Assembly: GCA_030636125.1 (NCBI GenBank)
Contig: DAOVXM010000010.1
Span: 1-16,849 of the forward strand
Reading direction: 5' to 3'
DNA from: Chloroflexota bacterium
GTDB taxonomy: Bacteria; Chloroflexota; Anaerolineae; Anaerolineales; UBA4823
DNA: 16,849 bases
The first letter of the stretch is position 1. The number at the start of each line of letters is the position of its first letter. Position numbers and translations under genes: made by a program. Positions 1 to 6,407 of this stretch are shown here, piece by piece. The notes beneath the pieces were generated by a model. It did no database searches, was not told the origin of the DNA, and saw nothing but the letters and a program-made list of their open reading frames with translations.

Positions 1-530
1 ACGGTGAAGCGCTGTGAGGTGCGCTCCCAGGTGCTGCTGACCTGCACTGGTTCACCATCGAGGGGATGGGGAAAGGTATCTTCGATCTCCGGATCAGATC
101 GCCCTGGCAAAATTCTGAGTAAAGCAGGGTTAGGTAAGCTGGTGGCAAATATCCCTCCGGGGCGCAAGTGCTGGTGCGCTCGTTCTAACGTCGCCTGGCG
201 TCCCCTGGTCGATAGCGTGCTGTAGGTGTTACACGGCAAAATAATCAGAGGGAAGCGCAGGCTGAGGCAGAAAGAAGTGAAGTCGCCTGCAAATATATGC
301 GTTTGTCCGACCAGGCCAGGTGATAAGTTTTCCTTTAACACGGCTAGCATGCCTGGGTCGTTGTCTAATCCATACATGTCATACCCGGCTTCTGCCATTG
401 GTCCCAGAACGCGCCCACTGCCACATCCCATTTCCAATACTGGGTCACCCTGACGGGCTGCCAGCTCCAACCAGAAGGGTAGATCTTCCTGGTAGCGTTT
501 GTGGTGAGCGTGGTATAGTATGGGGAACAT
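1..530 (-). CDS. Class I SAM-dependent methyltransferase, partial (3' end beyond the left edge)
   Basis: Reading the minus strand from the ATG at 530-528 gives 176 codons with no stop before the window ends, so the C-terminus is missing. The protein has the Rossmann methyltransferase pattern: motif I VLEMGCGSGR at residues 31-40 (SAM-binding glycine loop), GLDNDPGML at about 54-62 (acidic residue that would bind the SAM ribose), AGDF at 81-84, a hydrophobic strand with LPCN at 98-101, and HLRPGG at 121-126 before the next strand. These features fit the broad Methyltransf_25/11 group. The substrate cannot be read from the sequence. A -10-like TATAAT lies upstream on the minus strand at 588-583. 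No convincing Shine-Dalgarno precedes the ATG, but no other start lies before the conserved core. The gene is divergent from the tRNA-Pro unit. I am confident of the fold and not of the role. Confidence 0.85.
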   Translation of the reverse strand, partial: MFPILYHAHHKRYQEDLPFWLELAARQGDPVLEMGCGSGRVLGPMAEAGYDMYGLDNDPGMLAVLKENLSPGLVGQTHIFAGDFTSFCLSLRFPLIILPCNTYSTLSTRGRQATLERAHQHLRPGGIFATSLPNPALLRILPGRSDPEIEDTFPHPLDGEPVQVSSTWERTSQRFT

Positions 531-582
531 AAGCGTGTCTTAAAGCGAGATGTGGCTTGCTCGGGGGATTTGTGGTGGTAGG

Positions 583-588
583 ATTATA
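583..588 (-). promoter_or_regulatory. Candidate -10 box for the methyltransferase gene
   Basis: A perfect TATAAT on the minus strand lies about 52 nt upstream of the methyltransferase ATG. No good -35 hexamer is found at 16-18 nt spacing (AGCACC is the best aligned), so this is only a candidate. It sits next to the -35 box of the divergent tRNA promoter, so the two units could interfere with each other. Confidence 0.3.
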
Positions 589-596
589 AAATCTCC

Positions 597-626
597 TTGA
601 CGTTTGGTGCTGGTTAGCATTATACT
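597..626 (+). promoter_or_regulatory. Sigma70-type promoter of the tRNA-Pro unit
   Basis: TTGACG (597-602) and TATACT (621-626) are separated by 18 nt. Each is one base from consensus. The -10 box ends 9 nt before the first base of the tRNA, so initiation would fall just upstream of position 636, as expected for a tRNA gene with a very short 5' leader removed by RNase P. No other promoter is visible before the small gene at 728, so this one probably drives both. Confidence 0.75.
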
Positions 627-635
627 CTTCTCGCT

Positions 636-710
636 CGGGGCGTAGCGCAGTCCGGTCAGCGCACCGCGTTTGGGACGCGGGGGTCGGCGGTTCAAATCCG
701 CCCGCCCCGA
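636..710 (+). tRNA. trnP: tRNA-Pro, anticodon UGG
   Basis: A full cloverleaf can be drawn. The acceptor stem CGGGGCG (636-642) pairs perfectly with CGCCCCG (703-709), followed by discriminator A710. The anticodon stem CCGCG/CGCGG (664-668 with 676-680) closes a 7-base loop TTTGGGA with anticodon TGG at 671-673. The T stem GGCGG/CCGCC (686-690 with 698-702) closes loop TTCAAAT. The D arm is built from GCGC at 645-648 with a GG-containing loop. CCA is not encoded (CTG follows), so it would be added after transcription. UGG is the proline anticodon able to read all or most CCN codons. The gene has its own promoter and is followed 17 nt later by a protein gene without an intervening terminator. 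Confidence 0.96.
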
Positions 711-727
711 CTGGTTGGAGGGTAGCC

Positions 728-1039
728 ATGGCAAAACAAAAATTCGATGGAGTTGTTGAGGCCGTCCATTATAAGCCTGATGGTCAGATCGAATGGGTAA
801 GGGCCTTTGAAAAGTTTGGGTTCGTATTTTCCGACCGCGTTTTGATCGAGCGGAAGGCACTTGTCGAACGGCTTAAGGCTGGCAAGAAGTTCGTTGTCGG
901 TAAACGGATTCCTTATATGGCAAACAACTTTGAAGTTTCCACTCCCATACGTTTAGCAAGTACGAATGGTCAGGAGATCCTGGTAACAGGTGACAAACAA
1001 ACCGACCAGGATTTTCTGGAAGGTGTCCCCGTGATTTGA
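728..1039 (+). CDS. Small conserved-looking protein of unknown function downstream of tRNA-Pro
   Basis: The 103-residue protein starts at an ATG preceded by a strong Shine-Dalgarno (GGAGGG at 717-722, 5-nt gap) and ends directly at a strong terminator, so it is very probably real. I do not recognise the family. The N-terminal half (residues 1-45) looks beta-rich with an alternating pattern (FDGVVEAVHY, GQIEWVRAF), a basic helix follows (ERKALVERLKAGKKF, about 41-55), then more strands (VGKRIPYM, FEVSTPIRLA, EILVTGDK). It is moderately basic and has no signal peptide, membrane segment, cysteine pair or metal motif. The size, basic helix and linkage to a tRNA would suit a small nucleic-acid-binding or regulatory protein, but that is a guess. 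It is probably co-transcribed with tRNA-Pro from the promoter at 597-626. Confidence 0.85.
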   Translation: MAKQKFDGVVEAVHYKPDGQIEWVRAFEKFGFVFSDRVLIERKALVERLKAGKKFVVGKRIPYMANNFEVSTPIRLASTNGQEILVTGDKQTDQDFLEGVPVI

Positions 1040-1066
1040 AGCCGGAACTCAGTTCCGGCTTTTTTT
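1040..1066 (+). terminator. Intrinsic terminator of the tRNA-Pro/small gene unit
   Basis: AGCCGGAAC at 1040-1048 pairs perfectly with GTTCCGGCT at 1052-1060 around a 3-nt loop. A run of seven T follows (1060-1066). It begins at the base right after the TGA of the small gene. This is a textbook Rho-independent terminator. Confidence 0.93.
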
Positions 1067-1087
1067 ATCGCCTGTCAAATTTGTTTG

Positions 1088-1136
1088 TTTAAGAACACAC
1101 CCAACAGCGTATAATTATTATTGAGAATATTCTTAA
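1088..1136 (+). promoter_or_regulatory. Candidate promoter with palindromic operator-like site
   Basis: A perfect -10 box TATAAT lies at 1110-1115. The best -35 is weak (TTTAAG at 1088-1093, 16-nt gap). Immediately downstream, at 1124-1133, is the exact palindrome AGAATATTCT, and the symmetry extends imperfectly to TTgAGAATATTCTtAA (1121-1136). A palindrome around the expected start site could be a repressor operator for the NERD-like gene. The regulator is unknown, and AT-rich palindromes of this length can arise by chance. Confidence 0.45.
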
Positions 1137-1235
1137 TTGTCCAATATTTGTTGCCGACAGATTGGAAACGCGATTTGTTTTCTGCGGCGCACAGATATGG
1201 GTAAATTCGACTCACCCTTTGGGAGTGTAAAGATT

Positions 1236-2063
1236 ATGAAAGTCATTGAGAACTCAAAACTGAATCGCAAAGAAAGCGCCTCAAGCCCGGTGGATGATGT
1301 GGTAAGCTCGATAAAACTTGGTTTAAATTTGTCGCAGGGTGTGCAAGCCGAGGATGCAATCACCGCTTCTCTGGAGCGGATGCTGGACAACCGCTATGTG
1401 ATCTTACGGGATGTCACCCTTCCAGGGCTAAAGGTGCCCATCCCATTGGTTTTAGTTGGCCCCACAGGTGTGCGCGTCATGCATCCCAGTTCAACGCGAG
1501 GTGTGTATAGGGCGCAAGGTGAAAACTGGGAGCAAATGGACGACCGCCGGCAGGTTTTTAAACCCGCGCAACCTAATTTGATCAGGCGCGCCCAGCTTAT
1601 GGCTCTCGCCGTGGCGAAATTCCTGACTGAACGAGATTATGAGTTGCCTGAAGTTGAGCCAGTGCTGGTCTTTACCGATCCGGGCGTCCATATCGAAGCG
1701 GTCCGCCCGGTTGTGCGTGTTATTTTGATCGATGGCTTAGAACGCTTTACAGCAGGTCTGGCACAAGGTTATCCTATCCTGGAAAAAGAGGACGTCCAAA
1801 AGATTGTAAAATTGTTCTCAGACTCTATGGGTCTGGGGGATTTGGATGCCTCACCTGATCCCGAAGAAGATGTATTTTCCTATAAGGATGAAGAGGTTGA
1901 GAGGAAACCTTCGTGGCAAGACAGTATTCCCGCGGGCGACAGCATTGTCTCAACGCTGGATAAAATCCCTTTCACCGGCCGGCAGTGGTTGCTGCTTGGC
2001 ACCATGATGATCGTCAATGTCTTCGTCTTGCTAGCTTTTATTTTAGTCGTTTTGGTGTCATAA
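1236..2063 (+). CDS. Degenerate NERD-like domain protein with C-terminal membrane anchor
   Basis: I place the start at the ATG at 1236 because GGGAG (1221-1225) sits 10 nt upstream; the frame is open back to a TTG at 1137 and has another ATG at 1197, both without a good ribosome site. The 275-residue protein has three parts. Residues 37-155 resemble a NERD (nuclease-related) fold: an AED...LERMLDNRY helix, ILRDVTLPG, LVLVGPTGVRV, then PNLIRRAQLMALAVAKFL and a VLVFTDPG strand. The usual acidic/Lys nuclease residues are not there: IP replaces the ID after the first strand, and VMHPSS stands where an E-x-K is normal. An acidic linker (about 200-225) follows, then one hydrophobic helix at 251-274 at the extreme C-terminus with no signal peptide, suggesting tail anchoring with the domain in the cytoplasm. 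Its role is unknown; it is likely structural or binding rather than catalytic. Confidence 0.82.
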   Translation: MKVIENSKLNRKESASSPVDDVVSSIKLGLNLSQGVQAEDAITASLERMLDNRYVILRDVTLPGLKVPIPLVLVGPTGVRVMHPSSTRGVYRAQGENWEQMDDRRQVFKPAQPNLIRRAQLMALAVAKFLTERDYELPEVEPVLVFTDPGVHIEAVRPVVRVILIDGLERFTAGLAQGYPILEKEDVQKIVKLFSDSMGLGDLDASPDPEEDVFSYKDEEVERKPSWQDSIPAGDSIVSTLDKIPFTGRQWLLLGTMMIVNVFVLLAFILVVLVS

Positions 2064-2122
2064 GGGGATTTCGCGGGTAACTTTGTTGCCGTCTCCTTAC
2101 CTGTCGGTGGAGGACCCCGAAG

Positions 2123-2168
2123 AATAGGGGTGCCCGGAGGTTTATGCCTCCAGGCACCCCTATTTAAA
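2123..2168 (+). terminator. Large GC-rich hairpin after the NERD-like gene (possible terminator or palindromic repeat)
   Basis: AATAGGGGTGCC (2123-2134) pairs with GGCACCCCTATT (2153-2164). After one C/A mismatch the stem continues GGAGG (2136-2140) with CCTCC (2147-2151), closing the loop TTTATG. This 17-bp hairpin lies 60 bp after the stop of the NERD-like gene. The T-tract is poor (TATTTAAAT), and the sequence is nearly symmetric, so it could stop transcription in either direction or be a dispersed palindromic repeat. Confidence 0.55.
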
Positions 2169-2230
2169 TCACCACAGTAAATCCCAAAGAGCCACCATTG
2201 GAAAACCCTGTTCCTCTGGGATCTAGTTGG

Positions 2231-2236
2231 TATAAT
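2231..2236 (+). promoter_or_regulatory. Candidate -10 box for the glycosyltransferase/rnhB/peptidase operon
   Basis: A perfect TATAAT lies about 40 nt before the glycosyltransferase start, on the downstream side of the hairpin, so a new transcript is expected to begin here. No good -35 is visible at 16-18 nt. Confidence 0.45.
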
Positions 2237-2276
2237 TTGCGATAATTGTAGATAATCTATAAAAAAGGTATCGCTG

Positions 2277-3008
2277 TTGTCCAACCCATTCCTGTCAATT
2301 ATTATTCCCGCGTACAATGAAGAAGATCGCTTACCCCGAACACTGGAGCAGGTATTTTCTTTTTTACAAACTCAAACGTATTCGGCAGAGGTTTTAGTCG
2401 TTGAAAATGGGAGTCAAGACCGCACTTACCAGATCGCTCAATCGTTTACAGAGCACTATCCCCAATTGCGTGTCCTGAGAGAGCGCGATCGCGGTAAAGG
2501 TTTAGCCGTTCGTCTTGGCATGCTGGAAGCGCGCGGTGAATATCGTTTCATGTGCGATGCCGATTTGTCGATGCCGGTATCTGAAATCAATCGTTTTTTG
2601 CCCCCAGTCCTGACAGATTTTGATATTGCCATTGCTTCGCGTGAGGCTCCTGGTGCTGTTCGATACAACGAACCGCAGTATCGGCACTTGGGAGGGCGCG
2701 CTGTTAATTCGATGATACGTCTCTTTGCGCTACCAGGACTGCAAGATACCCAATGTGGGTTCAAATGTTTTCGAGCTTCGATAGCCTTTGAGCTTTTTCA
2801 GCTTCAGACCCTGACCGGCTGGTCATTCGATATTGAGTTGCTTTATCTTGCGCGCAGACGCGGCTATCATGTGGTTGAAATTCCCATTCCTTGGTACTAC
2901 AACCCTGAGAGTAAACTAAATACCGTCCAAGATGCTGCCAAGATGGGGTTGGATATTTTGACGATCCATGCAAATGCTTTGCGCGGTAGGTATGACAGCA
3001 AAATTTGA
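2277..3008 (+). CDS. Family 2 glycosyltransferase, dolichyl/undecaprenyl-phosphate glucosyltransferase-like (ALG5/DPM1 type)
   Basis: The 243-residue GT-A glycosyltransferase probably moves a hexose from a nucleotide sugar to a polyprenyl phosphate at the cytoplasmic membrane face. Visible motifs are SIIIPAYNEEDRL at residues 7-19 (GT2 start strand), VVENGSQDRT at 41-50, RGKGLAVRLGM at 72-82, the metal/nucleotide-binding DAD at 94-96, and the acceptor-side stretch DTQCGFKCF followed by GWSFDIELL, which is typical of ALG5-like enzymes. There is no C-terminal membrane segment. The start is a TTG with AAGG 8 nt upstream; no ATG lies before the first conserved strand, so the TTG is needed. The last 17 nt overlap rnhB, implying one transcript. 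The sugar and the lipid cannot be told from sequence. Confidence 0.9.
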   Translation: MSNPFLSIIIPAYNEEDRLPRTLEQVFSFLQTQTYSAEVLVVENGSQDRTYQIAQSFTEHYPQLRVLRERDRGKGLAVRLGMLEARGEYRFMCDADLSMPVSEINRFLPPVLTDFDIAIASREAPGAVRYNEPQYRHLGGRAVNSMIRLFALPGLQDTQCGFKCFRASIAFELFQLQTLTGWSFDIELLYLARRRGYHVVEIPIPWYYNPESKLNTVQDAAKMGLDILTIHANALRGRYDSKI

Positions 3009-3690
3009 CGCCAGCTTATTACCCCCTTCACCTGATTTCAGTTTTGAATCCTCGTTATGGGAAAATGGCTGCCATTACGTGGCAGGGATTGATGAGGCGG
3101 GGCGCGGTGCGTTGGCCGGGCCCGTTGTTGCTGCAGTGGTAATATTTCCTGCGGATACATCCTTGAAGATATTAGATGGGGTACGGGACTCTAAAGAGAT
3201 GACTCCCTCAATGAGGGATCAGTGGGCTGAACGTTTACGCGAACTAGCGCTGGCCTGGGGAGTTGGTCTTGCCACCTCACAAGAGATTGATGCCCTGGGA
3301 ATTGTCCCGGCAACACGCACTGCTGCCCAGCGCGCCATTGATAGTCTGCATGTTACGCCGCAGCACATCTTGTTGGATTATTTATTTTTACCCGACTCTC
3401 CCATTCCTCAGACATCTCTCATTAAAGGAGATGCTCGCTCTATGAGCATCGCGGCTGCATCTGTAATCGCCAAGACGGCTCGTGATGCACTACTGTGTGA
3501 TCTCGATACCCAGTATCCCGAATATGGTTTTGCCAGGCATAAGGGCTATGGGACCGCTGCTCATCGTGCTGCTTTGGCGAGCTGTGGACCCAGCCCGATT
3601 CACCGGCTTAGCTATAAACCGCTTGCGAACCTTATTTCGGATAATTCCATACAATACAATCGCTTACTTAATTTATTCCCTGAACATTGA
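2992..3690 (+). CDS. rnhB: Ribonuclease HII
   Basis: This enzyme cuts RNA in RNA-DNA hybrids and starts removal of single ribonucleotides from DNA. The RNase H acidic set is present: D34-E35 in AGIDEAGRG, D129 in ILLDY and D147 in IKGD. The SIAAASVIAKTARD helix (152-165) and HKGYGTAAH (183-191) are also typical. I chose the ATG at 2992 (232 residues), which overlaps the glycosyltransferase by 17 nt. Upstream in-frame ATGs at 2968 and 2974 would only add residues unlike the family. The ribosome site is weak (TAGGT directly before the ATG), so translation may be coupled to the upstream gene. The C-terminal tail of about 25 residues beyond HRLSYKPL is unremarkable. The peptidase gene follows within 12 nt. 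Confidence 0.95.
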   Translation: MTAKFDASLLPPSPDFSFESSLWENGCHYVAGIDEAGRGALAGPVVAAVVIFPADTSLKILDGVRDSKEMTPSMRDQWAERLRELALAWGVGLATSQEIDALGIVPATRTAAQRAIDSLHVTPQHILLDYLFLPDSPIPQTSLIKGDARSMSIAAASVIAKTARDALLCDLDTQYPEYGFARHKGYGTAAHRAALASCGPSPIHRLSYKPLANLISDNSIQYNRLLNLFPEH

Positions 3691-3702
3691 AGGAGAAACG
3701 AT

Positions 3703-5601
3703 ATGGCAGAGAAAAAGATCCGTCGCCAATATGGTTTATGGGCTAGCCCTATCAACCCCGTCAGCTTGTCGCGCGAGCTCACTTTTACCGATGTTGTCTG
3801 GGATCAAGATGGCACCCTGGTTTGGAGCGAGAGACATTCTGATAGGAATGTGCTGGTTGTGCAGTCGCCTGATAACCAGGCTCCCCGTAATTTAAATGAT
3901 CTGTACTCTGTGCGTGCCCGTTTGAGTTATGGGGGCGGTGATTTCACCGTAGGGAATGGGCAGGTCTTTTTCATAGAGGCTGATTCTAGCCGGTTATATA
4001 AACAGCCCCTTAAAGGAGGTTATGCACATCCAGTTACCCCGGCTTTTGGACATATGGCTGCACCGGTATTGTCACCAGATGGTCGCTGGTTGTTATTCGT
4101 TCACTCCTACGAGGATCAAGATTGTGTGGGTGTTGTAGATGCGGATGGGCAGCATTGGCCGGGTAGGCTCGTCTCCGGGGATGATTTTTACATGCAACCC
4201 ACCTGGCACCCAACTGGTGAGCACATAGCATGGATCGCCTGGAATCATCCGAATATGCCCTGGGATGGCACATACTTGCGCTTGGGTACAGTGGTGAAAT
4301 CTTCTTCGTCCAGATTGCCTGCCATCGCCGACACAACCACCGTCGCTGGTGGTGAAAGTGTCTCAATCTTCCAGCCTGAATTCTCACCTGATGGGCGTTA
4401 TCTTGCCTATGTCTCTGACGAAGCTGGCTGGTGGCATATTTATCTTTATGATTTGGATAGCGGTGAACATCGCCAGCTAACGGATGAGGACGCCGAGCAT
4501 GGGGTACCTGCCTGGCAACAAGGCCAGCGCACTTACGCTTTCAACCCAATAAGACAAAATCTCTATTTCATCCGAAACCAAAAGGGTTTTGCCAGTTTGT
4601 GGCGCATGGACCTGGAAACTGGTCAGCAGCGACAAATATCGCTGGGTGAGGAATACACTTGGTTGGAGCAAATCGCGGTTGCTCCGGATGGTAGGCGCAT
4701 CTCGTTGATCGCTTCCAGTGGCTGCATTCCTAAGCGTGTGGTAGTCTTTGAAGAATCAGGTGAGGCGAAAATCTTACGGCGCTCCATGGCAGAGGCTTTG
4801 CCCCTATCCGACTATGCCTTACCCCAGGCGATTAGTTGGGAAGGAATGGACGGAGGGGTTGTTTATGGATTGTTCTACGCGCCGCAGAATACAAAGTTTG
4901 AAGGGGATGGTTCACCACCCCTGGTTGTGCTTATTCACGGAGGACCAACCAGCCAGCGAACTGCCACGTTTTATCCCGAAGTGCAGTTCTTCACCAGTCG
5001 TGGTTACGCAGTATTGCAAGTAAACTATCGCGGTAGCACAGGATATGGCAGAACTTACTGGGATATGTTGCGTGGTAATTGGGGCATATATGATGTGCAG
5101 GACTCTGTCAGTGGGGCGCGTTACCTGGTTGAGCAGGGATTGGTGAAAAAGAAGCTTATGGTAATTATGGGTGGCAGTTCTGGAGGATTCACTGTACTCA
5201 AAGCATTGGAGGATTACCCTGGTTTCTTCAAAGCGGGCATCAACCTGTATGGGATATCCAACCAGTTCAGTTTTCTGCTGGATACGCACAAGTTCGAGGC
5301 GCATTATTCAGATAGTTTATTGGGAATCTTGCCTGAAGCAGCAGATATATATCGCCAGCGCTCTCCGATTAACTTTATTGATAAGATACAGGATCCGCTT
5401 GCCATCTTTCAGGGTGAAATTGACCGTGTGGTGCCGCGCATCCAGTCCGATGAGGTAGCGGACTCGTTAAAACGGCGGGGTGTGCCTTTTATATATCATG
5501 TGTATGAGGGCGAAGGGCACGGTTTTCGTAAAAGCGAGACGATTGAGCATTATTACCAGGCGATCGACAGCTTCTTGAAGCAGTATGTGATTCTTACTTA
5601 G
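3703..5601 (+). CDS. S9-family (prolyl oligopeptidase clan) peptidase, acylaminoacyl-peptidase/DPP-like
   Basis: The 632-residue serine peptidase starts at an ATG with a good ribosome site (GGAG, 8-nt gap), 12 nt after rnhB. Residues 1 to about 350 form a beta-propeller with WD40/TolB-like blades (FSPDGRYLAYVSD, LSPDGRWLLFVHS, VAPDGRRISLIAS). Residues about 370-632 form the alpha/beta-hydrolase domain: IHGGPTSQ, NYRGSTGYG, nucleophile S493 in GGSSGG, D574 in GEIDRVVP and H606 in GEGHGF complete the triad. Such enzymes remove dipeptides or acyl-amino acids from short peptides that fit through the propeller. There is no signal peptide, so it is cytoplasmic. Catalysis looks intact; the exact specificity is open. 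Confidence 0.93.
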   Translation: MAEKKIRRQYGLWASPINPVSLSRELTFTDVVWDQDGTLVWSERHSDRNVLVVQSPDNQAPRNLNDLYSVRARLSYGGGDFTVGNGQVFFIEADSSRLYKQPLKGGYAHPVTPAFGHMAAPVLSPDGRWLLFVHSYEDQDCVGVVDADGQHWPGRLVSGDDFYMQPTWHPTGEHIAWIAWNHPNMPWDGTYLRLGTVVKSSSSRLPAIADTTTVAGGESVSIFQPEFSPDGRYLAYVSDEAGWWHIYLYDLDSGEHRQLTDEDAEHGVPAWQQGQRTYAFNPIRQNLYFIRNQKGFASLWRMDLETGQQRQISLGEEYTWLEQIAVAPDGRRISLIASSGCIPKRVVVFEESGEAKILRRSMAEALPLSDYALPQAISWEGMDGGVVYGLFYAPQNTKFEGDGSPPLVVLIHGGPTSQRTATFYPEVQFFTSRGYAVLQVNYRGSTGYGRTYWDMLRGNWGIYDVQDSVSGARYLVEQGLVKKKLMVIMGGSSGGFTVLKALEDYPGFFKAGINLYGISNQFSFLLDTHKFEAHYSDSLLGILPEAADIYRQRSPINFIDKIQDPLAIFQGEIDRVVPRIQSDEVADSLKRRGVPFIYHVYEGEGHGFRKSETIEHYYQAIDSFLKQYVILT

Positions 5602-5652
5602 TGTTGCGCCATAATTTCCAAACTATAGAGTCACTTTCGCCGCGCAACACTA
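5599..5652. repeat. 11-bp inverted repeat starting at the peptidase stop codon
   Basis: TAGTGTTGCGC (5599-5609, containing the TAG stop of the S9 peptidase) is exactly inverted as GCGCAACACTA (5642-5652), with a 32-bp spacer. The transcript could fold here, but no T-run follows, so it is not a classic terminator. It may act as an RNA 3'-end structure, a binding site, or be chance. Confidence 0.45.
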
Positions 5653-5685
5653 GAAGTAAACTATGAGTGAAAGAGGGAATTTTGC

Positions 5686-5707
5686 TGGATGGATTTCTAT
5701 CCATCCA
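5686..5707 (-). terminator. Small hairpin at the convergent gene end (weak terminator candidate)
   Basis: TGGATGGAT (5686-5694) pairs perfectly with ATCCATCCA (5699-5707) around a 4-nt loop. It spans the stop codon of the minus-strand membrane protein gene. On the minus strand it is followed by GCAAAATTCCCTCTTTC, which is only moderately U-rich. The stem is AT-containing and short, so termination here is possible but uncertain. Confidence 0.35.
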
Positions 5708-6320
5708 ACCCATAGTGCAAGGCACCTGGCGCAGCCCGGCGACGACCCCTGGAATCTAACCAGCCACCGCGAAAGCTGTCTAACTCCATACTGAACTTCA
5801 TCCAATCCGGTACTAGTAATACAAGACCGGTTGTCTTTGGCGAGAACATCTGGGGCGCCAGGAAAAAGCGTAATAATATCGGATGCAGTGGGTAACCGTT
5901 CAACTCGATCACCATTGCCGTCTTTCCATAGAGAGGGAAAAGCAGTTGGCGCTGAGCCCAACTTGCCTCGTGCGGCGGGTAGAGCTGTTGGAAATCGGCG
6001 GGATAAAACCTGCGGATACGGCGGTAAGAGATATTGGTGCGTAAAAAGGGTGTCACCAGGCGAATATGGTCTTTATGCGCTTGTATATAGGCCACTTTTC
6101 TCCCAAAGAAAGCAAACATAGTATAGCTTAGAAGTACAATAGCCGCCACAAAGAGCCATACATTGTCCTGAGATGTGAGTAGCTGAATATTGCTAAACCA
6201 GGACCATCCCCAAATCGCGAGTAGTATTAACCCAAGTGCCAACGTTGAACCCCATAGCCTATCCATCACCCGGCGGTAAAGCAAGAGGGGGTAGCGTTTG
6301 CCTTTCTTTCGGCGTCTCAT
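5697..6320 (-). CDS. Small membrane protein with two N-terminal helices and a PH-like cytoplasmic domain
   Basis: The 207-residue protein has an excellent ribosome site (AAGGAGG, 5-nt gap). A very basic N-terminus (MRRRKKGKR) is followed by two hydrophobic helices at about 22-43 and 54-73 with a short loop between them. This arrangement and the positive-inside rule place both ends in the cytoplasm. Residues about 74-175 then run as strands (VAYIQAHKDHIRLVTPF, ISYRRIRRFYPADF, TAMVIELNGY, TGLVLLVPDW), the layout seen in bacterial PH-like domain membrane proteins. The C-terminus is basic (RGRRRAAPG). I do not recognise a specific family, and the PH-like call is by pattern only. It stands alone, 217 bp downstream of nth on the same strand. 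Confidence 0.8.
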   Translation of the reverse strand: MRRRKKGKRYPLLLYRRVMDRLWGSTLALGLILLAIWGWSWFSNIQLLTSQDNVWLFVAAIVLLSYTMFAFFGRKVAYIQAHKDHIRLVTPFLRTNISYRRIRRFYPADFQQLYPPHEASWAQRQLLFPLYGKTAMVIELNGYPLHPILLRFFLAPQMFSPKTTGLVLLVPDWMKFSMELDSFRGGWLDSRGRRRAAPGALHYGLDG

Positions 6321-6368
6321 TTGGGCCTCCTTGTAGATTTAAATGAATAATCGGACGAAACTTTACTG

Positions 6369-6407
6369 CCGTTTTTCATTCCATCGTAGGAGAATACCGA
6401 AAAACGG
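6369..6407. repeat. Short inverted repeat upstream of the membrane protein gene
   Basis: CCGTTTTTC (6369-6377) is exactly inverted as GAAAAACGG (6399-6407), with a 21-bp spacer. The right arm and what follows (GAAAAACGGGTT) resemble the GAAAAACCGGGTT arm of the larger element at 7268-7404 with one base missing, so it may be a decayed relative. The surrounding 217-bp gap between nth and the membrane protein gene shows no gene and no clear promoter. A second small stem, TTTGCCT/AGGCAAA near 6444-6469, is also present there. Confidence 0.35.

Noticed and set aside
4..532. Three plus-strand frames of about 70-75 codons
   Set aside because: They are antisense shadows of the methyltransferase gene, whose motif I and other family motifs are clear on the minus strand.
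445..860. Two minus-strand reading frames across the tRNA, with GAGGFEPPTPASQTR and GRADLNRRPPRPKRG stretches
   Set aside because: These are the well-known false proteins produced by translating the antisense of a tRNA gene. They overlap the real tRNA-Pro, its promoter and the small gene.
2064..2276. Riboswitch or regulatory RNA upstream of the glycosyltransferase gene
   Set aside because: Only the large hairpin and a small competing stem are visible. No known aptamer core is seen, and the -10 box lies downstream of the hairpin, so the structure would not be in the leader.
1880..2317. A 145-codon minus-strand frame across the gap before the glycosyltransferase
   Set aside because: It is antisense to the end of the NERD-like gene, passes through the large hairpin and overlaps the glycosyltransferase start; the composition is unlike a folded protein.
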